Assembly: GCA_025504975.1 (NCBI GenBank)
Contig: JANUWI010000004.1
Coordinates: 2,108,001-2,172,000 of the forward strand
Length of the DNA stretch: 64,000 nucleotides
Direction: 5' to 3'
From: Plenodomus lindquistii
Taxonomy: Eukaryota; Ascomycota; Dothideomycetes; Pleosporales; Leptosphaeriaceae
Made by a program: the position numbers and the translations under genes. Numbering within the stretch: position 1 is the stretch's first letter; every line of letters starts with the position of its first letter. The notes beneath the pieces were generated by a model that saw only the letters and a list, made by a program, of their open reading frames with translations, ran no database searches and was not told the origin of the DNA. Positions 10,941-22,027 of this stretch are shown here, piece by piece.

Positions 10941-12086
10941 TTACAATCCATCCATCAACCCATGCTCTTGCAACAGCTTGTTATATCTCTGTTGCTGCGG
11001 GTCGACCAAAAGATTTGCCGACTCAGCTCCCGCAACAGGTAAACGCTTCAGCCCTTTACTCTTCAAATTCTTTGGAACAAGCTTTGGATCGAAGAGCCCA
11101 ACTTGCGCCAAAACTGATGCCTGATCCCAGTACATATGTTCCGAGACCAATTTCCCACCAACGACCGCAACAATGCTGACCATGGGAATCTGCACAAACT
11201 TGTCCGTCGGAGGTACGCCAGGCAGGATCCAATCGACCTCATCGTCATGCGTGAAAGATACCACCATCTCGTCCACCACTCGATTCACACCCACCGTCCG
11301 CGACACCAACCGTATGTTGAAGTCCTGCACTAGACTCGGCACAAAGAACTCTCGATAGAACTCTTCAAGCTTCTTACGCCCCACGCCACCTTCTAGCGTC
11401 GGGAGGATACTGACGTGTGGACTGTTTTGCGACATACCCTTCACAACATTCATGCTTGCCCTTTCCGGTACATCATCCGTGTACTTTGCATCCCAGAGCC
11501 CCTGCGCCACCGGCTCAAGGTCGACATATCTCTTGAATCCGTTGCGTACACACGCGAGGGCGCGAGTGTACGCCAAATTCGCCTCAATCTCTTTATACGT
11601 CTTGCTCCCTGGCTCCGCGAATCCAAGCGCGGACTTTTCATACCGATACAGACTCCACTCAAACATCTCCGATCTCGCTCCCGCACTGCCAGGACTTAGA
11701 CCAGCAACATGGACCTGCAGGCCCCCTGGATTTGGATACTTTTTGTTTGGTTCGGGAAGCTGTGTGGGATAGTATGCGATGACGGCGCAGCACTTTGCCA
11801 GCGGTTTTTGCACAACCTTCAAGACTTGCGTGGCTGCTTCGCCGTACGCGATGAGCGCGAAACTCTCGCCGAGAGAGAGGTTTTCGTGCAAGTTCTGGAT
11901 TGCTCGTTGATAGGTCGTGGACTTTGTGGGGTCGTACGGTATGTACTGGGGAGAAAAGCCTTCTTCGGTCCAGGTCATAATGTCCTTCTCGGCAAGAGGA
12001 ATGCGGCTCGTGAGGTAGATGCGTGGATGGCCGCTGTTGAAATGCAGGATACGGCCCGGCTGGGCGTCGAATGATGTTATTGACAT
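10941..12086 (-). CDS. Dienelactone-hydrolase-like / SnoaL (NTF2)-like fusion protein
   Basis: Single exon, 381 residues. The N-terminal half (about 1-190) has the layout of a dienelactone hydrolase fold, but the position of the nucleophile elbow reads I-A-Y-G-E-A-A with no Cys or Ser between the glycines, so this half is probably not a hydrolase. The C-terminal half (about 230-345) looks like a SnoaL/NTF2-type alpha+beta barrel ('LEEFYREFFVPSL', then 'VDEMVVSFTHDDEVDWILPG'), a pocket fold used by polyketide cyclases and many unrelated enzymes. I recognise the family as a carboxymethylenebutenolidase-like fungal protein but not its function. Confidence 0.85.
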   Translation of the reverse strand: MSITSFDAQPGRILHFNSGHPRIYLTSRIPLAEKDIMTWTEEGFSPQYIPYDPTKSTTYQRAIQNLHENLSLGESFALIAYGEAATQVLKVVQKPLAKCCAVIAYYPTQLPEPNKKYPNPGGLQVHVAGLSPGSAGARSEMFEWSLYRYEKSALGFAEPGSKTYKEIEANLAYTRALACVRNGFKRYVDLEPVAQGLWDAKYTDDVPERASMNVVKGMSQNSPHVSILPTLEGGVGRKKLEEFYREFFVPSLVQDFNIRLVSRTVGVNRVVDEMVVSFTHDDEVDWILPGVPPTDKFVQIPMVSIVAVVGGKLVSEHMYWDQASVLAQVGLFDPKLVPKNLKSKGLKRLPVAGAESANLLVDPQQQRYNKLLQEHGLMDGL

Positions 12087-12687
12087 CTTGGAGTGGTGTG
12101 AGGTCTTGTAGTGGGTGGTATAGAGGCGCGTTGGGTGCGAGTTGGTGTTACCGTTGGAGGAGTAGTTTGCGGCTCAACAGCCTTCATGCGGATACAAAAA
12201 ACCGTTTTCACGGATACACTACTGCCTTTTTATCCTTCTCTACTTGCTCCTCTAGGAATTATTCCTTGTCACTATCCCAGCATCTTGACCAAGTAATATT
12301 GCGGGACTCATTGCCGGCGGATCCCATTTGGCGTGTGACGTCATGTTCAAGATGGGCCGTGCGGTGTGCTTTGCACGATAAGGACTTCACTTCTCGGCAA
12401 TGAAAGCAATTTGAAGTAACTCTTGCGTGGAAAATTCTGTCATTCAATTGACGGAACGAGAAGCAACCCTGACATGACACTGTGGACTACAGTGTGGCAG
12501 ATGTGCTGATGTTCGGCTTCGGCCCGTCTACAACGCGTTCCAAATCGGAATGACGCCATGCGGAACGCGTTCTCACACCACGATTTTCAGCAGCCACAGT
12601 AATCTCTAGAACGGTCATTGAATCGACTACACATACGCCTGACAATCTTCTCAATTGAATTGTGTTCGAGCCAATTGAGATAACACA
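12087..12687. other. Divergent intergenic region upstream of PRX1
   Basis: 601 bases between the starts of the DLH/NTF2-like gene (minus) and PRX1 (plus), so it carries both promoters. It contains AACGCGTTC near 12533 and again near 12560 (two GGAACGCGTT/AACGCGTTCC-like sequences about 25 bases apart). Their function is not known. Confidence 0.45.
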
Positions 12688-13637
12688 ATGGCTTCAATCT
12701 TTCCCCGCGCAGCTTCTCGCGCTCTGCGCCTATCAGCCCGTCCTGCGTTGAATTTTCAGCGCCCTGTTGCCCCATTGCTTCGTCGTGGCCTCGCGGTCCC
12801 TGCTGAGCAACCGAGACTAAGATTGGGGTCTATTGGTACAGTCTTGTAAACATACCGGTAGTGGCGTGCAGAAACTGATTCATAGTAGCGCCAAACTTTC
12901 AGGCGAAGACTACACATGGAGATATCGTACGTACCACATGCTCTGGATATAGCATAATGGAATGGCAGCTCACAGCCGTAGGACTTCCACAAATATATCG
13001 ATAACAGCTGGGCTGTGCTCTTTAGCCATCCGGCAGACTTTACACCTGTTTGCACTACCGAGCTCGGCGCCTTTGCAAAGCTCAAGAATGAATTCGACGC
13101 CCGTGGTGTCAAGATGATTGGTCTTGTATGTATTCCCCAGCTTTCTTGGTTCCTATACGTGCTATCAGTCGACTAACATGATTATAGAGCGCCAACGACC
13201 TCTCCTCCCACGACGAATGGGTCTCGGACATCAACGAAGTCGCCTCCACCACCGTCCAGTTCCCCATCATCGCCGACGCAGACCGTCGCGTCGCTTTCCT
13301 TTACGACATGATCTCGCAAGACGACCTGGACGCACTCCAAAAAGCTGGCACGGGTATCGCCTTCACCATCCGCGCCGTGTTCATCATCGACCCTGCAAAG
13401 AAGATTAGGTTGACAATGCTGTACCCTGCGAGTACGGGGCGCAACACAAGCGAGGTGTTGAGAGTGATTGATAGCTTGCAGACGGGAGACCGCAAGGGTA
13501 TAGCGACGCCTATTGATTGGCAGGTTGGAGATGATGTTATTGTGCCGCCGAGCGTAAGCACTGAGGATGCGAGGAAGAAGTTTGGTGAGGTTCGGGAGGT
13601 GAAGAAGTATTTGAGGTATACAAATGTTGGAAAATAG
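12688..13637 (+). CDS. PRX1: Mitochondrial 1-Cys peroxiredoxin (Prx1/Prx6 type)
   Basis: Exons 12688..12835, 12886..12926, 12982..13125, 13188..13637; 260 residues. It reduces hydrogen peroxide and lipid peroxides in the mitochondrial matrix. The N-terminus is a classic presequence (M-A-S-I-F-P-R-A-A-S-R-A-L-R-L) with many R, S and A and no acidic residues. The AhpC/TSA domain follows: A-P-N-F-Q-A-K-T-T-H, 'SHPADFTPVCTTELG' with the peroxidatic Cys87, then 'FPIIADADRRVAFLYDM', and the Prx6-type C-terminal domain ('RAVFIIDPAKKIRLT', 'TPIDWQVGDDVIVPP'). No resolving cysteine is evident, which fits the 1-Cys class. Exon 2 is only 41 nt. The three introns have GT..AG ends and the last has a GACTAAC branch point. 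Confidence 0.95.
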
Positions 13638-14401
13638 ACTGCTGAGGTGTTGTAATCAGCAGGACGGTAGCTAGTTGCACAAATGCGTGTGGAATACACC
13701 ACTTGTGCACGCCTGTTCGCCCTCAGGTACCAGTTTCAACCTCATTTTTCTTCTTCGACAAGCCAGAACTATCAGCGAAAAAAAGAACTGTGATCAGGCA
13801 CTCTCAACAAGATCACTGGGGCGGCACGAAGTTGGATCCCCAGATTATCACATGCATCTATCGTCGTAACCAATGATCATCCATCGGTATTCTAGGGCCG
13901 CAGAGCCTCATCATGAAGGGTTCCATCTCGGTCAATTACGGAGATGCAATGCAAGTGTTTGTGACGGCTGCACATTTGTCCAATCTATGCTGTTGTCCAT
14001 CACACGAATATCAATAGTCAGAGCTGATTATCGAAGAAGCGATGCTCGATACATATCAGGCAAAAAGGCATGCGAAAAGCCAATGCGAATGACTAACCAA
14101 ACGGGTGGGGGATGTCCTCGGTGGTGCCAGTCCGTGTGTGCCTCGGCAGACTCGAGAGCTTCCAACCGAGCGATGAACCGGCGGCGTACGTCGGCCAAGA
14201 TCCGGAGCACTGGAGCTCACATGCCTACACAACTTTCGCTTTCCCTGTCTTCGCACTGAATTTTGACACTTGGTCTGTGATTCTGTAGCTTGCACCTGCT
14301 CTGCTCATAGTAATCACGTCTGCGGTTGAGCTTGGTAGCATTCGGTCCACTCGCAATCCTTCTTTCTTCCCTCGAACGCGCCCCGCGTCACATTCACAAT
14401 C
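13638..14401. other. Intergenic upstream of the carnitine carrier
   Basis: 764 bases between two plus-strand genes. No gene or repeat recognised; it presumably holds the PRX1 3' UTR and the carrier promoter. Confidence 0.5.
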
Positions 14402-15456
14402 ATGACCAACGCCAAAGATGCGATAGTGGAGAAGCTTCCGTCGTCAGAAGAGCTCAAAGAAGATGTCAAGGCCGCGTCAAAGTCATCAGTGCAGTCGCTG
14501 CGGGCACTTGTTGCAGGAGGTGTTGGTGGAGTTTGCGCGGTGGTAGTGGGCCATCCATTTGACTTGGTCAAGGTGCGCATGCAGACGGCGGAGAAAGGAG
14601 TGTACAGCGGCGCCATGGATGTTGTAAAGAAGTCAATTGCAAAGGACGGGGTTGCGAGAGGATTGTACGCTGGTGTTTCTGCGCCTTTGGTCGGTGTCAC
14701 GCCCATGTGTAGGTCATTTCCTCTCCCCCACCACGTACGGCCAGTCACGTCTACAAGACTAACAAACGCATCCTAGTCGCTGTATCCTTCTGGGGCTACG
14801 ATTTGGGAAAGCAGCTTGTGTCCAGTGTTTCAAAAGTCGAAAACAATCAATTCAGTGTCGCTCAGGTCTCAGCCGCTGGCTTCTTTAGTGCCATTCCCCA
14901 GACCATCATCACCGCACCCTTCGAGCGCGTCAAGGTGCTCCTGCAGATTCAAGGCCAGAAGCAGCTGGCGCCCGGCGAGAAGCCGAAATACTCTGGTGGT
15001 GTCGACGTTGTAAGACAGCTGTACAAGGAAGGTGGCATACGGTCCGTGTTCCGTGGCTCTGCTATGACACTGGCGCGAGATGGCCCTGGTTCAGCCTTCT
15101 ACTTTGCGACATACGAGACGGTCAAGCGGAAACTCACGCCCAAGGATCCCGTCACTGGACAACCCGGACCACTTAGTATGTCTGCGGTCATGGTGGCCGG
15201 TGGTGCCGCCGGTATCGCCATGTGGATACCCGTGTTCCCTATTGACACAATCAAGTCCCGCTTGCAGAGTGCAGAGGGACGACCAACAATCAGCGGGACC
15301 ATCAAGGGAATACATGCCAGCGGAGGCTTCAAGGCTTTCTTCCCAGGTATCGGGCCTGCCATGGCTCGAGCGGTACCTGCCAATGCAGCAACATTTGCTG
15401 GTGTTGAGCTGGCGCAGAAGGCCATGACTAAAATGTTTGACCGTGACGGCGAGTAG
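14402..15456 (+). CDS. CRC1: Mitochondrial carnitine/acylcarnitine carrier
   Basis: Exons 14402..14708 and 14777..15456; 328 residues. It is an inner-membrane carrier that exchanges acylcarnitines for carnitine and so feeds peroxisomal or cytosolic acyl and acetyl units into mitochondria. It has three carrier repeats, each with a Px(D/E)xx(K/R) signature: PFDLVKVRMQ (about residue 58), PFERVKVLLQ and PIDTIKSRLQ. The matching 'GLYAGVSAPLVGVTPM', 'SVFRGSAMTLARDGPGSAFYF' (a CAC-type hallmark) and 'FFPGIGPAMARAVPANAATF' follow. The N-terminal 35 residues are a charged extension. The 68-nt intron splits a Phe codon in the first repeat. In Aspergillus the orthologue is AcuH. Confidence 0.94.
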
Positions 15457-16090
15457 AGACGTTTCTTTCTTCGCAGAATTCTATTTCAATCACGTTCAAC
15501 GAGTCAGTCGGAAGCGGCATCGCATTTGGCGTCCTAATTCCCCGCACAATGTCCGTGTAAAGACCAAGGGCTTTCTAGATTGGCGGTACGAACGTCTGTT
15601 CAATTCAAACATACACATCACGTTTCCCTTTCCATGGTTTCTGAGTCCGTGCTACTACCGTTAACAGCACGTGAGTGTTCCACGCAAGGGAGGCTTGCGG
15701 AATGCGGCTGGAACACTACTCAACTTGACGAGAGCGTACCTGCATTCCAACCCTATGCGGATTCTACCATACCCTCGGGGCCACAGATTGCCGAAACCAG
15801 ATCTGCAATTTCTCGTGCGTTCCTTCTTTGTTATGGTCATCTCCCGCCAACTACCTGCATACTCGCCACCACCCCGCACTTGAAACTTTGTTCGCGTCTT
15901 TGTTGGTTGTAGTCAGCTTGTTGTTTTTTGACCAAGTACGTTTCATGTTCCTAGCTGGGCGTGTCGATCTTTCTCCAGTGAGGAAAGAAAAGGGATATCC
16001 CGGGTGTTTTGCAGCGTGGAGAAGGTTGGACTCAACTCGACTTGCAAGACGCAACTCTACAGGTCCTGAATCGTGGATCCTGCACCAGCC
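15457..16090. other. Intergenic, no gene seen
   Basis: 634 bases between the carrier and the next plus-strand gene. No conserved frame; presumably UTRs and a promoter. Confidence 0.5.
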
Positions 16091-18184
16091 ATGCAGAACC
16101 AAGCGCAATCGTTGTCAGGAGCGCCGCCTATGGAGCAGAACCCTGTCTCTCCGCTCTTCTCACCCACGACGCCAGACGCGACACAGACCATCTTCCTCAA
16201 CGACCCGTCCGCCCGGATATCGTCCAGTCCTGCTTCTTCTCCGCGTATTGTGGACCCTCTTCCAACACGAAGGGGCTCCATACACCCCACAATGAGCAAA
16301 ACTATGGAACTAGGGATGAACCCGGGCGCTGACTTCTTCGATGATGGATCCTCGGGCTCAGAGTGGGAAGACAGTGAAGGAGATCTGACTCAAAGCTTTC
16401 CTGCAGTGGAAAGAATCGGACTGGGGAGCTTGATTCATGGACTGGAATCCAACGAAGACCGAGTGTCGAGAGGCAGGAGCAGAGAGAGGGATGACATTAC
16501 CGCTCTACCATCGTACCATGCATTGCCAGTCCACCTTGACTCGGGCTTGGGAATCTCGAGTCCAGCCGAATACACCGAGACCAGACGAGCGAGGCCCATG
16601 TCCCTCAAGCGCTTGGGAAGAGACGATGTGCAGGTAGTACATAACAGATCGAGTGGCGGCACTCCCAGAAGCTTTGGCACGCCACGCTCCTCGCTCAGAA
16701 GTATCAACTCTAATGCCTCGTCCCCGGTCGCCGAACTCAGGACGCCTTTCCAAGTGACACGACCTGAGCCAGTCGCGATACGGCCGCGCAGTAATAGCTA
16801 TCAGGGTCACCTTCGAAACAACACATCAGACAGCATGCTCGCAGACTCCATCATCAATGCCCATGCTACCACCATGAGAGCACTCGAAGCCCTCAGCGGG
16901 TCCCCAGTTCAAAGCACCTCCGATCAGCCCGACAAAACTTTCTTCCGCTCAACTACCAGTTCGGATTTTCCTAGGTACAAATCGTTCACTGATAGCCGTC
17001 ACATCAGAATGTCGCCGCTATCGACAGTGGACCATGAACGTCCTGCCCACCTCCCTGGCCATTTCATCAAGACTCCATATCCGTTCACCGCAAAGAAAGA
17101 GTTCCCAAAGCCAAAGCAACGACCGCGACAATGCGAGCTTACCAGACTGGACAGTGGATACGACGACGAGGTACATCCGGGTTTCGATGCTAAGAAGGGC
17201 AAGCACGTGCTAGGCTTGCCGACCAGTGGTGGCGATATCGATCTAAGGAGTCGATTGCAAAGGAATGAAGATGCCCAAGGCGTGATCAGGAGCCGCGCAG
17301 GTTCTGGTATCGAGAGTAGAGAGTGTGTTGTCTGGCTGAGCTTACAGCGACAAGTGCCAACACGGACGCTAGGAACATGCACGCACAGAAAGCTGGTGAG
17401 TGTAGATGTGCCGAGCAGCCTTGCCGTCAATGCAGATCATGGTAGCAAAAAAGGACGGCTGGTTGGCGACATCGAGTTTGACGATAAGGTCTTTGCGGAA
17501 CGTTTACGAGCAGGACACCGGCAAATGGCAGGAAACTGGGTGGCACGAGCACTCAGCGCACGCAAACTACGGTACATTCAGCTTGGTCAGACAGGCGTCT
17601 GGAGCGGCGCCGTTGTACCAAATTCTAATTTCGGGGTCTCGGGTCTACTAGCGGTTGGAGATGGCACGGACAGCTCTGCTGATTCCCGATCTCCTTTCAC
17701 CGAAGATGGACTGATGAAGCTATTCCACTCACCGAAGACGGGCCAAGCAAGGTACACATGGGTTCACTGGGCCCGTCGAGTGGCCACTTCAAACCAAACA
17801 TCTCACGTGCCATCGACATTGGAACATATCGCAAATCACACATCACGCAAAGGTCCCGACAGTCCGTTCAGAGTCAATGAAAAGGCTAACTTCGGTCCCT
17901 TCGCAGACGATGCTGCAATCTCAAATTCACCGTCCGATACCATGACGACAATTCAGTTCGTACACTCGCTATCAATACGCCGCATCTTGGCAGCACTGGC
18001 ACTGATGCTGGCGCTGAGTGCGCTTGCAGCTCTGCTGTGGGTATTTCTTGGCGCTCGGGGATCGGGATGGAGGGTCGACCAGACGTTGCAGAGGAGTGAT
18101 CGTGTTGGACCGGCAATGGCGATTGGTATATTGGCGCTCTTACTCGAGAGCTTAGTATTCGGTGCTTGGGTGTGGTTTTCGTGA
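16091..18184 (+). CDS. Uncharacterised fungal protein with disordered body and two C-terminal membrane segments
   Basis: The open frame from the ATG at 16091 gives 697 residues without an intron. I do not recognise a named family. About the first 400 residues are low-complexity and rich in S, P, R and T, with many SP/TP dipeptides (TPRSFGTPRSSLRS, SPASSPR), typical of a disordered phosphoregulated region. A more ordered part follows at about 400-570 ('RQMAGNWVARALSARKL', 'QTGVWSGAVVPNSNFGVSG'). Near the C-terminus two hydrophobic segments (about 625-650, rich in A and L, and 675-697 to the end) are separated by a short polar loop, so the body should be cytosolic and both ends of the hairpin membrane-bound. 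The very C-terminus is W-V-W-F-S. An undetected intron in the middle is possible. Confidence 0.75.
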   Translation: MQNQAQSLSGAPPMEQNPVSPLFSPTTPDATQTIFLNDPSARISSSPASSPRIVDPLPTRRGSIHPTMSKTMELGMNPGADFFDDGSSGSEWEDSEGDLTQSFPAVERIGLGSLIHGLESNEDRVSRGRSRERDDITALPSYHALPVHLDSGLGISSPAEYTETRRARPMSLKRLGRDDVQVVHNRSSGGTPRSFGTPRSSLRSINSNASSPVAELRTPFQVTRPEPVAIRPRSNSYQGHLRNNTSDSMLADSIINAHATTMRALEALSGSPVQSTSDQPDKTFFRSTTSSDFPRYKSFTDSRHIRMSPLSTVDHERPAHLPGHFIKTPYPFTAKKEFPKPKQRPRQCELTRLDSGYDDEVHPGFDAKKGKHVLGLPTSGGDIDLRSRLQRNEDAQGVIRSRAGSGIESRECVVWLSLQRQVPTRTLGTCTHRKLVSVDVPSSLAVNADHGSKKGRLVGDIEFDDKVFAERLRAGHRQMAGNWVARALSARKLRYIQLGQTGVWSGAVVPNSNFGVSGLLAVGDGTDSSADSRSPFTEDGLMKLFHSPKTGQARYTWVHWARRVATSNQTSHVPSTLEHIANHTSRKGPDSPFRVNEKANFGPFADDAAISNSPSDTMTTIQFVHSLSIRRILAALALMLALSALAALLWVFLGARGSGWRVDQTLQRSDRVGPAMAIGILALLLESLVFGAWVWFS

Positions 18185-18572
18185 TTGCGGCTGTGTGTGT
18201 ATATATTGGTAATACTTGTGCATATCCTAAGTCTGCTTACGAGGCTGTACATAAGGTAGCTTGTCAAGGCCCTAGTATAACGAACGATATGGGCGTAATA
18301 AAAACATGTGTACATTCATCTGTCACTGTCAAGAACGTGGCATGGCGCCCCGCAAACCAGATCGCTACGCACGTACCATCTGGGCCGGCCCGAGCTCACG
18401 ACTAGCCTACCCTGAAATCGGCAACGCCCAACCACAACTGCCAATAGCTTAAAGTTTGTTACGCGTAAAGCGACCGACGCCGCGCCGCGTCTTCAACAGT
18501 ACAGTACGTACCCCAGACTGTTCATTCCCTCTGCTCCAAGTCGTCCCCAAATGGGTGGCTGAGGTTGCTGTC
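18185..18572. other. Intergenic upstream of the Myb factor gene
   Basis: 388 bases holding the 3' end of the two-TM protein gene and the promoter and 5' UTR of the Reb1-like gene. Nothing else recognised. Confidence 0.5.
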
Positions 18573-21500
18573 ATGGGCGTCTCTTCGTCACAGCCTGGCA
18601 TGCCTGAACCTCCCGCACGCGTTTCCCCTGGCCATAGTACGTCTACGCGGGCTGTGCATTCATTGAGATAACAGCCGAGATGGCCTAAGAAAGTGAAGAC
18701 AACTAACGCGATATGACTGCAGGGCCTGACATGGACGACATTGCAGCGTCGCAGCAGCTATTGAGCGAGAGCCGCATGTACGCTGGCGTTGAGCGACACT
18801 ACGCAGACGCGCTTGATACGACCGGCTATCAGCCAAATGCGCAGGAGCCCGCTCTGAACGAGGCAGCGTCGCCCTTGGTGGCAAAGCAGCTGGCCGCGAG
18901 CAAAAAGCGCAAGAGTAACACCTTGCCCACGAGTCAACCCGTGCGCAGATCGAAACGGCAGGAAACTACGGCAATGAGCCAGCCGTCGTCTTCTGGCCAG
19001 GTGTCAGCCCAAGCACATGTGCCTGAGAGCTCTGGTCTGTCAAACAGCGATGGCGCGCCTCTTGAGGAGCTCCAAAACAATGGCACCTCTGTAGAAGTAC
19101 CGGATTCTCAATACACGCCCAACGTTGAGACCCCGCCCTCAGAACCCCCACCAATGTCAAGCATAGCTGTACCGGCAAGCATGCCCGAGACGCACGATCC
19201 AAGCGAGGCCTCCGATTCTGTCCCGGCTTCAGGCTCGCAATACGATCTTCCACATAATGAGGATACACTACCTGAAGAGGTCGATAAGAGTGCGGTACTT
19301 GAACAAACAGACGAGAGCGGTCGCGCACACGATACTAATGAAGGGGAGACAGTTGCCGTCCCCGGTCAAGATCAGGCGACCCGCAAGCTCAAGCCACGGC
19401 GTTCAGCTATCGATGCCAGTACTCCACTCTCCTTCTTGAAGCGTCCGAGGAGGCTGAGGAGACCCAATAGCAGGTACTTCGGCGCGTCCACTGAGGAGAT
19501 TGCTGAGAATCTTGTTGACAGCGATCAAAATCTCACCGAGACCCCTGCCTCAAGCGCTGTACAAGTCCCAGGCGAAGAATTGCGCAGCGCCAAGAAAGCA
19601 AAAAGACGCCATGGCAAAGAGAAAGCCGCACAAATTATTGAGACACCTGCGGAGTCTCTCCAAACACCTCCAGAATCACTCAGCAGTTCCTCACAAGCGC
19701 TACCGACGCAGCCATTGTCGCTGCAAACATTCCCAAAACAATTATTGCCAAAAGCGATATTGTCAAGCAGCCTAGCAAAAAGGCATCGCAACTCTGAGAT
19801 TTACGATTGGCAGGTCTCTCCATCCAAGAATACTGATGTGAATGTCGACGCGCCCGTCTTCGATGAGCGCGATCTCGACACCGATGTTGCGGAACAGGGT
19901 AATCTGGAGAACGACTTGGACGATCTAGAACGCTCACAACCTGCAAATAGTGCTGTGGAGGACAGTGATCCGGAGAACAATTTACCTAATCTCCATTCTC
20001 CAGATTCCGACGGGGATGCTGTAGCGGATAGTGAACTTCAAGACGCCGACGAGTCTGATCTCTTCGTACCGGAGATCGATGCCCAGACTGTCAATATTGT
20101 GGACAGTGGATCCTCGCCACATGAAGACCGGGATCAATCCGAGACTGAAGAACTCGCACAAGTGGCGTCCAGAGAAAAAGAACAACCTACCACTAATAGA
20201 CGGATATTCAGAAGCACTCGGGTACAGGGCATAAACGTCTCACAGAGGCACTCACAAGAACCCGAGTTGCTAGGCGTTGACTCAACAGAAGAGCTGGACA
20301 CTGCAGGTGTTGACTCAGCAGAAGAGCTGGACACTGTAGCTGCTGCTGAAAAATTGCTCCAGAAAGCTCGGGACTTACCAGTTACCGCTAATAAACGTAC
20401 CAGTGGTGGCTTTACAGAGGATGAAAAAGAAATCATCCGCAGAGCCGTCCGTGATTATCAGCAGATAAAAGGGTGGGAGACCGACGAGCTGGTCAGGGTG
20501 ATTCAGTGGAGGAGGAGTGTTGCGAACGCACTTGAACGCCCCAGTCGAATTAAGGCCGCAGACGACGAAGAAGAAAGCAAAGAGTTTTGGGAAGTTATGA
20601 AGAAAGATCTCGTCGACGACGGTCCATTGATGCGCAGACTGGCCCCGGTAAAGAAGTACATACGCTCACAGTACCACGACTTCAAACGAAGTGACTGGAC
20701 AAAAGAAGAAGACGACAAGTTGCTGGAATACTACGCACTGTACTCGGCAAGTTGGGTGTTTATCGGCCCCTTGATGAATCGAACCAAAGACGATGTTGAA
20801 AGTCACTGGAAGGAGCACCTGCGATATTCCTACCAGAAAATGGGTCATTGGACTGAAGAAGAAGAGGCGCAATTGGTGCGCGCTGTCAACACCGTTGCTC
20901 AAAGGGAGGAGGATCGGCGATACGAAGCAGGCTGGCCGCCGCAGCAACACGCACACACTATTAAAACTATCAATTGGGCACAGGTTGTATCTGAGATGGG
21001 CAATGTTCGGGACAATGTGCAAGCCTCTGTCAAATGGAAGGATATGATGAAGCGTACAGATCCTCCCAAGATCGAGGTGGATATCAGGCCACGGAGTGCT
21101 GCAGCTGTGCCGGATCCCATACACGCATCAGGTTCTAGGACCCGCAAACCTAAAACCCCAACAGCTCGATTTATCAACAGGACACCGCATCTCCCCATCT
21201 CAGCAACTCTCGGAGCCACTCCACGTAGGAAGCGCGGCCGGCCCCGGAAGCAAGATGTCGATTCGACTCCTTCGGCCCCAACAGCTGGATCTATCAACAG
21301 GACACCGCTCCCCATCTCAGCAACTATGGGAGCCACTCCACGTAGGAAGCGCGGCCGGCCCCGGAAGCAAGAGGTCAATGCTACTCCTTCGGTGCATCAG
21401 TCGAGTCTTGAATCTGCCGACGACACAGCTGACGTTGCAATAATGCTTCCGGGCGATAAGTTTGATCTCGTCGAACACATCATGAAGGGCAAATTTGAAT

Positions 21501-22027
21501 CCGAAGAAGACATCGATTGGGATGCGGCAGCGACTCAGTTGAAGCAGGCGTTTTCCGTCCGAACTCTACAAGAAGCTTTGCGCGATTTGTTTGCCCTTGT
21601 GGACAGCGACACCCAACTGGAAACGCCTGATTCGCTTCAGGAAAAAATGCAGTTGGTTCTCCATTATCTCGAAGAAAATCACGGCCATGAGCTCGGGCAG
21701 CATTATGACCCGTTCAACGTTGGGTCGGGGTCCGGAGACGAAATCGTAGAGGATGCCACAAGTGCGCCTCTCGCCACATCGAGGAGCAGCAGGAAGAGGA
21801 AAGCCGCTGAACAAGACGATTCAGCTATATCTCGGCGTGCAACTCGAAAGAAGAAACAGAAGACGAGTGTTGCTGTTACACGCAAGCCACGTTCAGCACG
21901 GAAGGGAAAGGCGCCGATGACGGAAGCGATGAAGTCGAAGGAGTTTATCACCGAGTCAGACGAGGCCGTTAGTGAGCCAGAGCTTAGTGTTGAATCGGAT
22001 AAGGCTGAAAGTGAGTCGGAGTTGTAA
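18573..22027 (+). CDS. Myb/SANT DNA-binding protein, Reb1/TTF1-like, with AT-hooks
   Basis: Exons 18573..18636 and 18723..22027; 1122 residues. The first exon (M-G-V-S-S-S-Q-P) joins over an 86-nt intron with an AACTAAC branch point to 'RPDMDDIAASQQLL'. Residues about 30-570 are acidic, S/P/E-rich and disordered, with a short tandem repeat (V-D-S-T-E-E-L-D-T and V-D-S-A-E-E-L-D-T, near 20277-20337). A Reb1-type block spans about 580-790: a helical F-T-E-D-E-K-E-I-I part, 'VKKYIRSQYHDFKRSDWT', a Myb repeat (WTKEEDDKLLEYYALYSASW) and a second one (W-T-E-E-E-E-A-Q-L-V). Two identical AT-hooks (R-K-R-G-R-P-R-K) lie near 858 and 897. Reb1/TTF1 proteins bind rDNA terminators and arrest Pol I and replication forks; that role here is inferred. 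Confidence 0.7.
21156..21392 (+). repeat. In-frame tandem duplication carrying the AT-hooks
   Basis: Two copies, 21156..21275 (120 nt) and 21276..21392 (117 nt), differ by a handful of substitutions and one deleted codon (His). Each encodes about 40 residues with the AT-hook R-K-R-G-R-P-R-K. Near identity at third codon positions shows the duplication is recent. Confidence 0.93.
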
